A program made the position numbers and the translations under genes. The notes under the pieces are model-generated. The model ran no database searches and was not told the origin of the DNA. It was given only the letters and a program-made list of their open reading frames with translations. This document shows positions 19,413 to 30,588 of a DNA stretch of 64,000 bases, piece after piece (within the stretch, counting starts at the first letter, position 1; each line of letters starts with the position of its first letter). Origin of the DNA: Acinetobacter baylyi DSM 14961 = CIP 107474 (GTDB taxonomy: Bacteria; Pseudomonadota; Gammaproteobacteria; Pseudomonadales; Moraxellaceae); the NCBI RefSeq assembly GCF_000368685.1, contig NZ_KB849623.1, positions 367,587 to 431,586 of the forward strand. Reading direction: 5' to 3'.

Positions 19413-20594
19413 TCAGGATTTGGGCTGTTTAAGCAATAGATCTGCTACATTTTCCAAATAAGTCTCATCTTTCATGTCGGCAGGTAAAGGATAACGCTGG
19501 TTCGGCTGAATCCCTTTACCTTCAATCATGCTGCCATCTGGTGTGTAATAATGCGATACCGTCATTTGCAAAGCTGAACCATCTGGCAATGGAAATAGTT
19601 TCTGCACGACGCCTTTGCCATAACTTTTTTCGCCAATCACCCAGGCACGCTGATGATCTTTCATGGCAGCGGTAAATACCTCGGCAGCAGATGCTGAACG
19701 GTGATTAATCAAGATACCCATCTTCAAACGCAAAAATTCACTGCTTGGTAAGGCCTGAAATTGTTGATTACCTTCCGAACGACTTTTGGTTGAAACAATA
19801 ATTCCTTGATTCAAGAATAAATCAGCAGATTCAACTGCGGCAGAAAGAAGTCCACCCGGATTATTACGCAGATCAATAATGACAGCCTTCAAACGTGGCG
19901 AGCCGTATTCTTCTAACAAACGCTTAATTTCGTTAGCTGTATCCTGCTGAAAGACTTTAACTTTTAAAACCAGCACTTGGTTATGCAAAAGAATTGGCTG
20001 AACATCCGCCTCTATTTTTTTATTTCGGATCAGGGTTTGAGATACTGGCATTTCAGCCGTCTGAATTTGTATGGGCGTACCAATGGAGCCATAAAGCAGG
20101 GTATGCACCTGATCATGATTGAGCGTTTGGAGATCTTGTCCATCAATCTTAAGAACATTCTGACCATTTCTAAGACCTAACTTGTAGGAATCTGCACCTT
20201 CTTTAAGATCACGGACCACCCACTGATGAATTCGTGCATCGTAAACCAAAGCAAAATCGACAGATGCCAAATCGCCTTCGGTATATTGTACCAATTGCTT
20301 ATAATCTTCTGGAGACAAATAGCGAGAATAACGATCTAAACCGCTGACCAGACCTTTGATCGCTTGCTGGAACAAGGCATCATCCGATTTAGCTTCCACA
20401 TAGTTGTCTTTGACCAGATTGTAAATCTGAACAAACTGCTGAATGGATTCGACTGGTACCTCAGCAGAATGTAGCTCATGCCCATCTTCATCAACATTAC
20501 TTGAAGGTTGAATCAGAGGGGCAGCAAATGAAAGCGGACTCAAACACATCAACACACTTGTTAAAAAAACGCGATAATTGAAGCGTTGAGCCAT
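19413..20594 (-). CDS. ctpA: C-terminal processing peptidase (S41 family)
   Basis: Periplasmic carboxy-terminal protease of 393 residues: signal peptide (cleavage near SFAA), a PDZ domain (about 100-190, GLRNGQNVLKIDGQDL) and the S41 catalytic core with the Ser in NHRSASAAEVF and the Lys in GEKSYGKGVVQ. Family members trim cell-wall hydrolases and other periplasmic proteins. It begins ten bases after gpmI and is co-transcribed with it. Confidence 0.92.
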   Translation of the reverse strand: MAQRFNYRVFLTSVLMCLSPLSFAAPLIQPSSNVDEDGHELHSAEVPVESIQQFVQIYNLVKDNYVEAKSDDALFQQAIKGLVSGLDRYSRYLSPEDYKQLVQYTEGDLASVDFALVYDARIHQWVVRDLKEGADSYKLGLRNGQNVLKIDGQDLQTLNHDQVHTLLYGSIGTPIQIQTAEMPVSQTLIRNKKIEADVQPILLHNQVLVLKVKVFQQDTANEIKRLLEEYGSPRLKAVIIDLRNNPGGLLSAAVESADLFLNQGIIVSTKSRSEGNQQFQALPSSEFLRLKMGILINHRSASAAEVFTAAMKDHQRAWVIGEKSYGKGVVQKLFPLPDGSALQMTVSHYYTPDGSMIEGKGIQPNQRYPLPADMKDETYLENVADLLLKQPKS

Positions 20595-20604
20595 GCAGTC
20601 ACCT

Positions 20605-22152
20605 TTATGAAGAGAGAGTAATTAAATTACGTCCCTGCATTTCTGCAGGTACAGGAAGTTGCATCAAATTGAGTAATGTTGGCGCCACATCAGCCAAGAC
20701 ACCACCTTCTGCAATCACTGCCTGTGTTGGGCCAACATAAATAAATGGCACCAGTTCAGTTGTATGTTGTGTATGCACCTGACCACTTTGGTAATCTTGC
20801 ATTTGCTCCACATTACCATGATCTGCCGTAATAATCATGTGACCATGTTTTGCCATTACGGCTTGGTAAACACGGCCTAGACATGTATCTACTGCTTCAA
20901 CGGCCTTCACTGCAGCATCGAAAATACCTGTATGACCGACCATATCACCATTGGCATAGTTCACAACTAGTAAATCAAACTCACCAGAATCAATGGCATT
21001 GACCAATTGATCTGTGACTTCATAGGCACTCATTTCTGGTTTCAAATCATAGGTGGCAACATTTGGTGATGGAATCAGAATACGTTTTTCACCTGGATAT
21101 TCGTCTTCACGTCCACCGCTAAAGAAAAACGTTACATGAGCATATTTTTCAGTTTCAGCAATACGAAGCTGTGTCTTACCCAAATTTGATAAATATTCAC
21201 CAATCGAATTATGTAGTGCTTCTGGCATATAAGCGACTGGCGCATCAATGGTAGCTTGATAACGTGTCAGCATGACAAATTTTGAAAGGTGTGGAATACG
21301 TTGGCGTGTAAAACCTGAGAAATCGTGTTCTACAAATGCACGTGTTAACTCACGGGCACGGTCGGCACGGAAGTTCATAAACACGATACTGTCACCATCT
21401 TGTACGGCTACGGCATCGCCAATACGTGTTGCTTTGACAAACTCATCGCTTTCACCAGCAGCATATGCCAGTTCCAGACCCTGCACTGCACTTTGTGCGG
21501 TACGTACTGCTTCGCTTTCGGTCAATAAACGATAAGCCTGCTCAACACGATCCCAACGATTGTCACGATCCATCGCAAAATAACGACCAATCATGCTCAC
21601 AATACGTCCTTGCTCTGGATACTGAGCAAAAAGTGCATCCAGTTTTTCTAAAGAAGGCTGTGCACTTTTTGGCGGTGTATCGCGACCATCCAAGAAAGCG
21701 TGTAAATAAACGGTTGCACCACGTTTTAAAGCCAATTCACACATGGCGACGATATGATCTTCATGTGAATGAACACCACCTTCCGAGAGCAAACCCATAA
21801 TATGAACAGCACCATGCACTGCTTTGGCTTTTTCAACAGCATCGACTAAAACCTCATGCTCAAAAAAAACACCATCACGAATATCTTTGGTAATGCGGGT
21901 AAAGTCCTGATACAGCACACGACCAGCACCCAGATTCATATGGCCAACTTCAGAGTTACCCATTTGACCATCTGGTAATCCCACATCTTCACCAGAGCCA
22001 GAAATCAGGCTATGCGGATGCTTTTGTTTCATCATGCTAAGAGAAGGAGTTTTCGCTGCCAAAAACGCATTGTCTTTGATTGCCTCGCGATGTCCGATCC
22101 CATCCATGATCACCAAAACGTGAGGGATTTTTGCAACAGTTGCATCCGTCAT
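20605..22152 (-). CDS. gpmI: 2,3-bisphosphoglycerate-independent phosphoglycerate mutase
   Basis: Mn-dependent interconversion of 3- and 2-phosphoglycerate in glycolysis and gluconeogenesis. 515 residues of the alkaline phosphatase superfamily: first metal Asp in [10 protein letters not shown], catalytic S67 in [27 protein letters not shown], a second metal set in [13 protein letters not shown] and [11 protein letters not shown]. Acinetobacter relies on the Entner-Doudoroff route and gluconeogenesis, where this step remains essential. First gene of a gpmI-ctpA pair. Confidence 0.96.
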   Translation of the reverse strand: MTDATVAKIPHVLVIMDGIGHREAIKDNAFLAAKTPSLSMMKQKHPHSLISGSGEDVGLPDGQMGNSEVGHMNLGAGRVLYQDFTRITKDIRDGVFFEHEVLVDAVEKAKAVHGAVHIMGLLSEGGVHSHEDHIVAMCELALKRGATVYLHAFLDGRDTPPKSAQPSLEKLDALFAQYPEQGRIVSMIGRYFAMDRDNRWDRVEQAYRLLTESEAVRTAQSAVQGLELAYAAGESDEFVKATRIGDAVAVQDGDSIVFMNFRADRARELTRAFVEHDFSGFTRQRIPHLSKFVMLTRYQATIDAPVAYMPEALHNSIGEYLSNLGKTQLRIAETEKYAHVTFFFSGGREDEYPGEKRILIPSPNVATYDLKPEMSAYEVTDQLVNAIDSGEFDLLVVNYANGDMVGHTGIFDAAVKAVEAVDTCLGRVYQAVMAKHGHMIITADHGNVEQMQDYQSGQVHTQHTTELVPFIYVGPTQAVIAEGGVLADVAPTLLNLMQLPVPAEMQGRNLITLSS

Positions 22153-22236
22153 GATTTACTCTCGTTATGCCTATAATTTCGTCGCGTTATCTTACCGAAT
22201 TTTCCATCAAGACTCTACGTCTGTATGATGACTTTG

Positions 22237-22252
22237 CATGATCTTGATCATG
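22237..22252. promoter_or_regulatory. Palindrome upstream of gpmI
   Basis: CATGATC-TT-GATCATG is a perfect 7-2-7 inverted repeat 85 bases before the gpmI start. The core TGAT-N4-ATCA resembles an FNR/ANR half-site pair with one mismatch per outer base. Role unknown. Confidence 0.35.
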
Positions 22253-22273
22253 TGTTTTTTCTATAGCTCGGGT

Positions 22274-23344
22274 TTATCTTGCCCGATATAACAAGTAACT
22301 CCCCGCAACAAACATGAGTACAATTGGCCCAAGTACAAACCATGCGGGTGATGGGTTATAAACCAAACTTGCATATCCAAGAAAATCTTGTAAATAGTAA
22401 AAACCTAGTCCAATAAACAGCGCGATCACCAAGCGAAAACCCATCGATTGCTGGCGTAGTGGCCCAAAAATAAAAGAACAGGCAACCAATACCAACGTAA
22501 TCAATGCAAAAGGTGAAGCCACTTTCTTCCAGAATGCCAACTGATAGGTTTTCGGCACTTGGCTGTATTCACGCATATAGTTCATAAAACTGACCAGTTG
22601 GCTAAAGGATAAATCTTCTGGATCAATCGTCACCATATGCACGTACTTAGGCTGCAATGCCAATGAAAATGGCTGTTTAGCTGCATTTGCCAATACAGCA
22701 TCGCCTTGTCCCTGAATCGCCATCTGCTGCGAATGATTTAACAACCATTGACCATCTTTGACAAACTGTCCTTGCTCGGCATTGGTTACCGACTTTAAAC
22801 GATAGTTGTCATCAAAATCGACCACCTGAATCCGTTTAAGCTGACCTTGTGAGTTGGCATAATCCACATAAATAAAGCGCTGTCCTTCACGTGACCAGTA
22901 ACCTCGTACCTCGCCCAGTGCCGCAACACTTTGATGGCTCTTCACGCTATTTGCTCGCTCATTGGTATACGGCACGACCCACTCACTCAATGCAAACGAG
23001 AGTAAAACCAGTACTAATGCCGAACGAATGACCCAACCGACAATCCGCCATAAACTGATTCCCACCGAGCGCATCACAATCAATTCACTGTTGGATGCCA
23101 GTGTACCCAATCCTAAAATTGCACCAATCAACGCCGAGATAGGCAGAATTTCATAGAGATAGCGCGGTGCTCCCCATAAAACATATAAAAATGCCTGCCA
23201 GGCGCTATAGTCTGCTTTAAGATTGGACAGCTCACCTAAATAGGTAAATAAAACCTGCAAAATCACCAAAACAATCGTGGTTCCTAGCATTGCTAGCGCC
23301 GTGGTTTTGGTCACATGCTTTGCGACGATTCGACGTGCTAACAT
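22274..23344 (-). CDS. lptG: LPS/LOS export permease LptG
   Basis: One of two permease subunits of the LptB2FG ABC transporter that pulls lipooligosaccharide from the inner membrane toward the LptC-A-D bridge. 356 residues: paired N-terminal and C-terminal membrane helices around a periplasmic jellyroll (about 115-260) and the YjgP/YjgQ motif NSELIVMRSVGISLWRI. Its ATG overlaps the lptF stop by one base. Confidence 0.95.
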   Translation of the reverse strand: MLARRIVAKHVTKTTALAMLGTTIVLVILQVLFTYLGELSNLKADYSAWQAFLYVLWGAPRYLYEILPISALIGAILGLGTLASNSELIVMRSVGISLWRIVGWVIRSALVLVLLSFALSEWVVPYTNERANSVKSHQSVAALGEVRGYWSREGQRFIYVDYANSQGQLKRIQVVDFDDNYRLKSVTNAEQGQFVKDGQWLLNHSQQMAIQGQGDAVLANAAKQPFSLALQPKYVHMVTIDPEDLSFSQLVSFMNYMREYSQVPKTYQLAFWKKVASPFALITLVLVACSFIFGPLRQQSMGFRLVIALFIGLGFYYLQDFLGYASLVYNPSPAWFVLGPIVLMFVAGSYLLYRAR

Positions 23345-24444
23345 TATGCTCTCACTCGTTTGATCTGTTTCTTAATTTTAGGCGCCAGCTTTTGCTTGCG
23401 TGAGAATAACGCCGCAGCAATACCATACACAGCCAAGGCTGCTGGATAAGCCCATACACCTAGTTCATCACGACTAATACGTGTACGAATTGCGATTAAC
23501 AATACAATTAAACTCGCAAAGATAAAAATCGCAGGAATAAGTCGATAATAACGTCCCTGACGCGGACTTACCTCACACAGTGCAACAGCCATCATCAAGG
23601 CAATGACAATGGTAAAAGGGCCAAATACACGCCAGCCCATTTCACTGGCAATGACTGGATCGTTCCATTTGTTCCAGAGTTTTGAACTTGGCAATGCCTC
23701 AACTTTGTCAGTTTCAAAGGTTGCCGACTTATCATTTTCTAGACGTAAACGATAGCGCTGGAATTCGGCCTGTGAATATTTTGCCTTTCCTGGATAAATT
23801 TCGTAGCGACGTCCCTGAATCAAGTCCACTACATTGGCCGTTTCATTTTCCATGACCACACGCGTGGCTTCTTTGGCCAGAATCATGACATCGGGTTTGC
23901 CTTCTTTTTGTGCTCGCTGGTAGAAGAAAATATCTTTCAGGTTTTTACGGTCTTCGGATAAATCCCCTGCATAGATGGTATAAGGCCCCGATGATATAAA
24001 TTCTTTGGGTCTGACTAAATCAAAGCCTGTACGAACAGCCTGACTACTGGAGAGTTGATCAAACTGGCGTAGCCCCCAAGGCGTCATCCATAGCATCAAA
24101 ATGCCTTGTATCACCAAGAAGACCAAAGCCAGTGGAATCAATAGCTGTCCAAGTCGAATTCGACTGATGCCACTGCCATTGAGTACAGCCATTTCATGAT
24201 CAACGTAAAGTCGACCAAACACCAGCATCAAACCAATAAAGAATCCTAACGGTAAGATCAGGGTTAAAAATTCAGGCATACGATAGCCAATGATGCTAAA
24301 CAGTACGCCAGCATCCAAACGACCCTGAGCAGCCACGCCAAAATACTTGATTAAACGACCACCCATCATGATTAAGGTCAATAAGGCAATCACTACCAAG
24401 GACGTCGATACCACTTGTTTGACAAGATAACGTCGAATAATCAA
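23344..24444 (-). CDS. lptF: LPS/LOS export permease LptF
   Basis: Partner permease of LptG. 366 residues with the same layout and motif HEMAVLNGSGISRIRLGQLL. I chose a TTG start at 24444 (protein begins MIIRRYLVKQ), eight bases after GGAA; an upstream in-frame GTG at 24477 would add eleven residues unlike the family. The gene is divergent from pepA, as in other gammaproteobacteria, with a shared upstream region. Confidence 0.9.
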   Translation of the reverse strand: MIIRRYLVKQVVSTSLVVIALLTLIMMGGRLIKYFGVAAQGRLDAGVLFSIIGYRMPEFLTLILPLGFFIGLMLVFGRLYVDHEMAVLNGSGISRIRLGQLLIPLALVFLVIQGILMLWMTPWGLRQFDQLSSSQAVRTGFDLVRPKEFISSGPYTIYAGDLSEDRKNLKDIFFYQRAQKEGKPDVMILAKEATRVVMENETANVVDLIQGRRYEIYPGKAKYSQAEFQRYRLRLENDKSATFETDKVEALPSSKLWNKWNDPVIASEMGWRVFGPFTIVIALMMAVALCEVSPRQGRYYRLIPAIFIFASLIVLLIAIRTRISRDELGVWAYPAALAVYGIAAALFSRKQKLAPKIKKQIKRVRA

Positions 24445-24524
24445 ATTAGTGCTTCCAAAAAGGCAATCGAAACTCACGCTAGTTTACCCGAATGCTAAAA
24501 ATATAAAACCTATCGATGTGTTGC

Positions 24525-24559
24525 ACATTGAAACTCGCGCAAAGAAAATGTTTCAATGT
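24525..24559. promoter_or_regulatory. Inverted repeat in the lptF/pepA divergent promoter region
   Basis: ACATTGAAAC (24525-24534) and GTTTCAATGT (24550-24559) are perfect 10-bp arms separated by 15 bases, placed between the two divergent genes. The spacing (25 bp centre to centre) suits a dimer or tandem binding site. Confidence 0.5.
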
Positions 24560-24592
24560 CATTATTTGAAAACACACATACAGGCAGTTTAA

Positions 24593-26447
<1,855 letters not shown>

Positions 26448-26482
26448 GTGTTAAACCATGCTGTGGTGTAAGGAGAAATATT

Positions 26483-27115
26483 GTGGCATTAAATGTCGGG
26501 CATGATTTTAAAAAGCGTTGGCTAGATGCGCCTGAAGCTGTACGTCAAACTTTTAAAGAAGATCTTGCTCGAATCTGTGACTTATTACAGCCACAAACTC
26601 CAATTCAGTTGTGGATTGAACAGGATCAGCAACAACAACAACATGCACATGAAAAAATTGAGCAAGCATATGCCAAGCTAAAAGCTGAACTGATTGAGCA
26701 AGCACGTATTCGAAAGCAAAAGGCACTTGAACAGTCTCTATCACAAAAACGTGAACAGCACGCCCAACAGATTGCGGCTTTATATGCAGACGAAGCATAC
26801 CAACAACAACAACAAACCCATGCCTTAATGGCTTTACGCAGTCAGCTACACGAAGAAATCGAACAGCTTGCTGCACGTTATAGCCGAAATCCAGAACAGG
26901 CCACCATTGATTATTCACGTTCTAGCCGTATTTCAGATTCGCAGATTGTGTCTGAGCTTGAAAGTGTACGTTTACGCCTCGAACTTGAAGCCGACACTTT
27001 GATTGAAGAGGCAGTGAATGGATTTCGCGCCCAATTACGCAAAGCTGCGCAAGACGAAATTGACTATATTTTGCAACATTCACATTTTTCAACTTTAACT
27101 CGTGATAGCAACTGA
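26483..27115 (+). CDS. Gln-rich coiled-coil protein of unknown function
   Basis: A 210-residue soluble protein without signal or membrane segments. It starts with GTG at 26483, seven bases after AAGGAGA. Residues 45-135 form a long Gln/Glu/Ala-rich helix with QQQQQ runs and heptad-like spacing; a second helix (about 155-200) is rich in Glu, Leu and Arg. It sits 35 bases after holC in the same direction and is likely co-transcribed. I do not recognise the family. A structural or DNA-replication-linked role is only a guess from position. Confidence 0.75.
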   Translation: MALNVGHDFKKRWLDAPEAVRQTFKEDLARICDLLQPQTPIQLWIEQDQQQQQHAHEKIEQAYAKLKAELIEQARIRKQKALEQSLSQKREQHAQQIAALYADEAYQQQQQTHALMALRSQLHEEIEQLAARYSRNPEQATIDYSRSSRISDSQIVSELESVRLRLELEADTLIEEAVNGFRAQLRKAAQDEIDYILQHSHFSTLTRDSN

Positions 27116-27237
27116 TCGGTAAAGCTATTTTATGTCATAAAATTCACATGTTTTTGTCACATGATAGTCACATGCAATCTGCAATTGTATATTTAAATTC
27201 TTGAATATACATAAAATCAGAAACTTAGGAATATATC

Positions 27238-27456
27238 ATGGACATTTTGTCGAATATTTCAAAAAAAATCGCACAGTTAAACACAGGCGAGTCGTGGACG
27301 TTATCTGCACATGACTTATATATGAGCCGTAATGATTTTAGTTCTTTATCTGTCTTTTTAGCGCGTGAATCACAAAATGGATGCTTTTCAATTATTGTGC
27401 CAAAAGCCATCAAACCTTGGCTGGGGACAACATCACTGACCGTGGTCAAAGACTAA
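27238..27456 (+). CDS. Small hypothetical protein (72 residues)
   Basis: Starts at ATG 27238 with TAGGAA about seven bases upstream and ends ten bases before a strong terminator, which together favour this strand over an opposing open frame at 27225-27449. The sequence (MDILSNISKKIAQLNTGESW...) is mildly polar with no membrane segment; its C-terminal half (FSIIVPKAIKPWLG) looks beta-like. No recognised domain. It is separated from the coiled-coil gene by 122 AT-rich bases and probably has its own promoter. Confidence 0.6.
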   Translation: MDILSNISKKIAQLNTGESWTLSAHDLYMSRNDFSSLSVFLARESQNGCFSIIVPKAIKPWLGTTSLTVVKD

Positions 27457-27468
27457 AACATACATAGA

Positions 27469-27497
27469 AAAAAGCTCATCTTTTAGATGAGCTTTTT
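27469..27497. terminator. Bidirectional terminator between the 72-residue gene and ribE
   Basis: AAAAAGCTCATC and GATGAGCTTTTT form a 12-bp stem with a five-base loop. It serves the plus-strand small gene and the minus-strand riboflavin operon. Confidence 0.9.
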
Positions 27498-27503
27498 ACA
27501 CTA

Positions 27504-28163
27504 TTATTTTAAAAATCCATTTTCTGCTAGAAAGCTCATGCTGATCTCAGATTTTGGGTTTTGTTCAGCCGCTTTATCACCGAGTAATAAACGTTCGATA
27601 TAACGCGCCAATACATCCACTTCAAGATTCACCTTACTTCCCGTTTTCCATGTCGAAATGTTGGTACGTTCAGCAGTATGCGGGATCAGATTCAGGCTCA
27701 AGATATTGCCGCGTAAATGGTTAATGGTCAGACTAATGCCATCCACCGTTACCGAGCCCTTCTCTGCCAGATATTTTGCAATTTCGGCAGGCGCAGTGAC
27801 TTCATAGTAGATTGAACGCGCATCTTCTCGGACTAAGGTAATCTCACCGACAGCATCGACATGCCCGCTGACAATATGCCCGCCAAAACGTGTCGTAGGT
27901 AACATGGCTTTTTCAACATTCACGGGTTGCCCCACTTTCCATTGACCCAATGTCGTTCGATTTAAACTTTCACGTGAAACGTCTGCTGCATACCAGTTTT
28001 TACCCCATTCAATCACAGTCAGGCAAATACCATTGGTAGCAATTGAATCGCCTAAATGTACATCAGACATATCCAGATCAGTCTGAATACGCAAACGTAC
28101 ATCACCGCCAACACTCTGGAGGCTTTCAACCTGACCTAAACTTTCAATAATGCCTGTAAACAT
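27504..28163 (-). CDS. ribE: Riboflavin synthase alpha chain
   Basis: Dismutates two 6,7-dimethyl-8-ribityllumazine molecules to riboflavin. 219 residues with the N-terminal MFTGIIE and two tandem lumazine-binding barrels (GDSIATNGICLTV and KGSVTVDGISLTIN). It is the last gene of the nrdR-ribD-methyltransferase-ribE run, 44 bases after the methyltransferase. The gene is also called ribC in some genomes. Confidence 0.95.
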   Translation of the reverse strand: MFTGIIESLGQVESLQSVGGDVRLRIQTDLDMSDVHLGDSIATNGICLTVIEWGKNWYAADVSRESLNRTTLGQWKVGQPVNVEKAMLPTTRFGGHIVSGHVDAVGEITLVREDARSIYYEVTAPAEIAKYLAEKGSVTVDGISLTINHLRGNILSLNLIPHTAERTNISTWKTGSKVNLEVDVLARYIERLLLGDKAAEQNPKSEISMSFLAENGFLK

Positions 28164-28207
28164 GTTGATCTCTCCAAATTCCTACACAATACAATACCAG
28201 ACGGTAA

Positions 28208-29503
28208 CTACCACAGCGCAAGCTGGGTGCTATTCCCAGAAGTATCAACACCACCCAGTTCAGCAAAATGATAAAGCTGACCCAGCAACTGACGTAATGG
28301 CGGGCCAGATTTGGCATGGGTGTCTGTAATCACAATAAATTCCAGTACACGTGCACGTTCTGACTGACGCTGTTTACTGACACGATAACGTGGCACATCT
28401 TGAGTTAATAACGTGACTTTGCCGCGCTTTAAGTTTGCAGTGAGTAAATCTTTTGGCTCAATATTTCCGTCTGTCGAATAACTGGTCAAAATATAACGTG
28501 CATTAATCGTTTCAAGTAACTTCTCATAAGCATCTTTTGCATACTTAGACGAATTATACGGACTCGGACGTTCTTTACGCCAAGCACGGTCAATTCCGCT
28601 TTTATAGCCTTTGGTATCGGGTGAGGGTAAATCCACCTGATCCCACAAGGTTAAAGCATTTAATACATGATAGTTACTACTGTAGGCATGCTGATTATAA
28701 GGTGGATCCAAATACGCCACATCAACTTCAAAACTACTCATCTGAGTGGCAAGATGCTGCGCGTCTACACACCACATTTCAGCGGCAGGACGTTTAGAAT
28801 CGCCCACGTCACAAAACCGGCTGGGTGTTAACCACAGCAATGATTCAATTCGTTCAAGTGCTGTTTGGGTACGCCCACCCCAGCCCTGATGAAAGCTCTT
28901 AAAGACGCCGCTCGTATTACTGACAAAACTGGCCGAATATAATAATGGCGCCAGCAATGCGCTCATCTCGACATCATTAATGGCACCCTGCGCCTGCCAA
29001 GTCGCGATTTGCTGACGGATTGCATCGATACGCATTCCATTTCGACGCTTAAAAAACAAACGATCTCGACTCGGATCATAAATATCGTCATTGCGTGGAC
29101 ATAAGTTATGTGTCACCCAGCCCTTAACTTCAGGCAAACGATTCAGATAATCAATTGCCTTTTGATAGCCGCCAAGTTCTTTAAACGCTGGCGCATCATC
29201 GACACACGCTAAAATCGCATGATTCAATGCATGGCTATAAGGTTCCCAGTCGTTGGCAATGACCCGATAACCATTTTGTCTAGCTAAGCGTGAAACAACT
29301 CCGCTACCAGCAAAAAAATCGGCAAAAATTGGCGGATTCTTTTTTTTGCTATTGAGCGTTCCAGTAATTTCCAGTGCTTCTAAAATGAGATGCAGCAAAC
29401 GACGCTTATTGCCCAGATAAGGCACAAGTTGATGAAACAAATATTCATCTGTCGTTCGTGCCGCATGGCGGCGTTTATGATAAACCGAAGCCTCTGAATT
29501 CAT
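28208..29503 (-). CDS. aamA: Orphan D12-class adenine-N6 DNA methyltransferase (AamA-like)
   Basis: 431-residue SAM-dependent DNA methyltransferase. The D12-class signature PYLGNKRRLL (residues 29-38), motif I DFFAGSGVV (62-70) and catalytic motif IV DPPY (266-269) are all intact. No restriction nuclease is nearby. The ATG overlaps the ribD stop in an ATGA, so it is translationally coupled to ribD. From memory, its A. baumannii counterpart (A1S_0222, AamA) was purified and shown to methylate adenine, with GAATTC reported as the target. The C-terminus is QLALW (427-431), resembling a beta-clamp binding motif. The symbol follows that report; target specificity here is unproven. Confidence 0.85.
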   Translation of the reverse strand: MNSEASVYHKRRHAARTTDEYLFHQLVPYLGNKRRLLHLILEALEITGTLNSKKKNPPIFADFFAGSGVVSRLARQNGYRVIANDWEPYSHALNHAILACVDDAPAFKELGGYQKAIDYLNRLPEVKGWVTHNLCPRNDDIYDPSRDRLFFKRRNGMRIDAIRQQIATWQAQGAINDVEMSALLAPLLYSASFVSNTSGVFKSFHQGWGGRTQTALERIESLLWLTPSRFCDVGDSKRPAAEMWCVDAQHLATQMSSFEVDVAYLDPPYNQHAYSSNYHVLNALTLWDQVDLPSPDTKGYKSGIDRAWRKERPSPYNSSKYAKDAYEKLLETINARYILTSYSTDGNIEPKDLLTANLKRGKVTLLTQDVPRYRVSKQRQSERARVLEFIVITDTHAKSGPPLRQLLGQLYHFAELGGVDTSGNSTQLALW

Positions 29504-30588
29504 ACTGTCTCTTGAATCGGAACTAACCTTAAACGGATATCTTGACCAAGCTGAGTCAGGTCAATCAGTTCAAATCGTAATTGTTGAGCCATCTTATCTA
29601 GCTCAGCATTAAACATGGCACGCGCAGAACACCCTAATAATGTTGGCGCCACATAACTAATGACTTCATCAACCAAATCTTCTTGTAAAAAGGCAGTAGA
29701 TAAAGTCGCGCCTGCCTCAATCATGACATCATATATATGATGCTCTTTGGCAATGTGCTCTAAAAGCTGTTGCAATGGCAGAACGGGAAATTGTACCACA
29801 CCTAGATCAGCAAGTTCCTGACGAAATGGTCCCATCACCACCACAGTTTCAGGATGTTGTAACAGCTTTGCTGTGAGCGGTAAACGACCTTGTCGATCTA
29901 AAATAATTCGCTTCGGTTGTACAATCTCACTCAAATCATCAACATCTGGCAAAGCCCGTACATTTAACTGGCAATCATCAGCCAGTACAGTATCAACACC
30001 TGTAATGATTGCGCCAGAACGTGCTCGCCAGTATTGCACATCGAGCCTTGCATCTACACCAGTAATCCACTTGGATTCTCCAGATGCCATTGCAGTTCGA
30101 CCATCTAGACTAGATGCGACTTTTAACCGGACGTAAGGCAATCCGCCTGCCATCACTTTTAAGAAACCACGATTTAATTCTTGCGCCTGCTCTTCAAGCA
30201 CACCCACTTGCGTGGTAATACCCGCTTGGTTGAGCATGGTTTGACCTTTTCCTGCCACTAACGGGTTTGGATCAAGCGTTGCAATGACGACACGCGAAAC
30301 TCCAGCTTCAATTAAGGCATTGGCACATGGTGGTGTTCGTCCATAATGTGAGCAGGGCTCTAACGTTACATAGGCTGTTGCATTCTGTGCTTGAACTCCC
30401 GCTTCACGCAAAGCAAACACTTCAGCATGCGGGCCACCCACTGGTGCTGTCGAGCCACGCCCAACAATATGTTGATCTTTTACAATCACACAGCCAACCG
30501 CAGGATTAGGACGTGTGCGAAATTGTGCAGTTTTTGCCAGTGCGAGTGCCTGTGACATCCAGTAATGATCACGCTCTTGTTCAGACAT
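29500..30588 (-). CDS. ribD: Bifunctional riboflavin deaminase/reductase RibD
   Basis: Deaminates then reduces the pyrimidine intermediate of riboflavin synthesis. 362 residues: N-terminal zinc deaminase domain with GPHAEVFAL and [16 protein letters not shown], and a C-terminal NADPH reductase domain ([19 protein letters not shown]). I chose the second of two adjacent ATG codons (30588), seven bases after GAG; a much longer frame back to 30711 is only overlap with nrdR. It overlaps nrdR by about eight bases and the methyltransferase by four. Confidence 0.93.
   Translation of the reverse strand: MSEQERDHYWMSQALALAKTAQFRTRPNPAVGCVIVKDQHIVGRGSTAPVGGPHAEVFALREAGVQAQNATAYVTLEPCSHYGRTPPCANALIEAGVSRVVIATLDPNPLVAGKGQTMLNQAGITTQVGVLEEQAQELNRGFLKVMAGGLPYVRLKVASSLDGRTAMASGESKWITGVDARLDVQYWRARSGAIITGVDTVLADDCQLNVRALPDVDDLSEIVQPKRIILDRQGRLPLTAKLLQHPETVVVMGPFRQELADLGVVQFPVLPLQQLLEHIAKEHHIYDVMIEAGATLSTAFLQEDLVDEVISYVAPTLLGCSARAMFNAELDKMAQQLRFELIDLTQLGQDIRLRLVPIQETV

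Noticed and set aside
27225..27449. Minus-strand 74-codon frame opposite the 72-residue gene
   Set aside because: The plus-strand gene has the ribosome site and terminator; the minus frame has neither.
28208..29503. Restriction-modification system
   Set aside because: Only the methyltransferase is present; both flanking genes are riboflavin genes and no nuclease is nearby.
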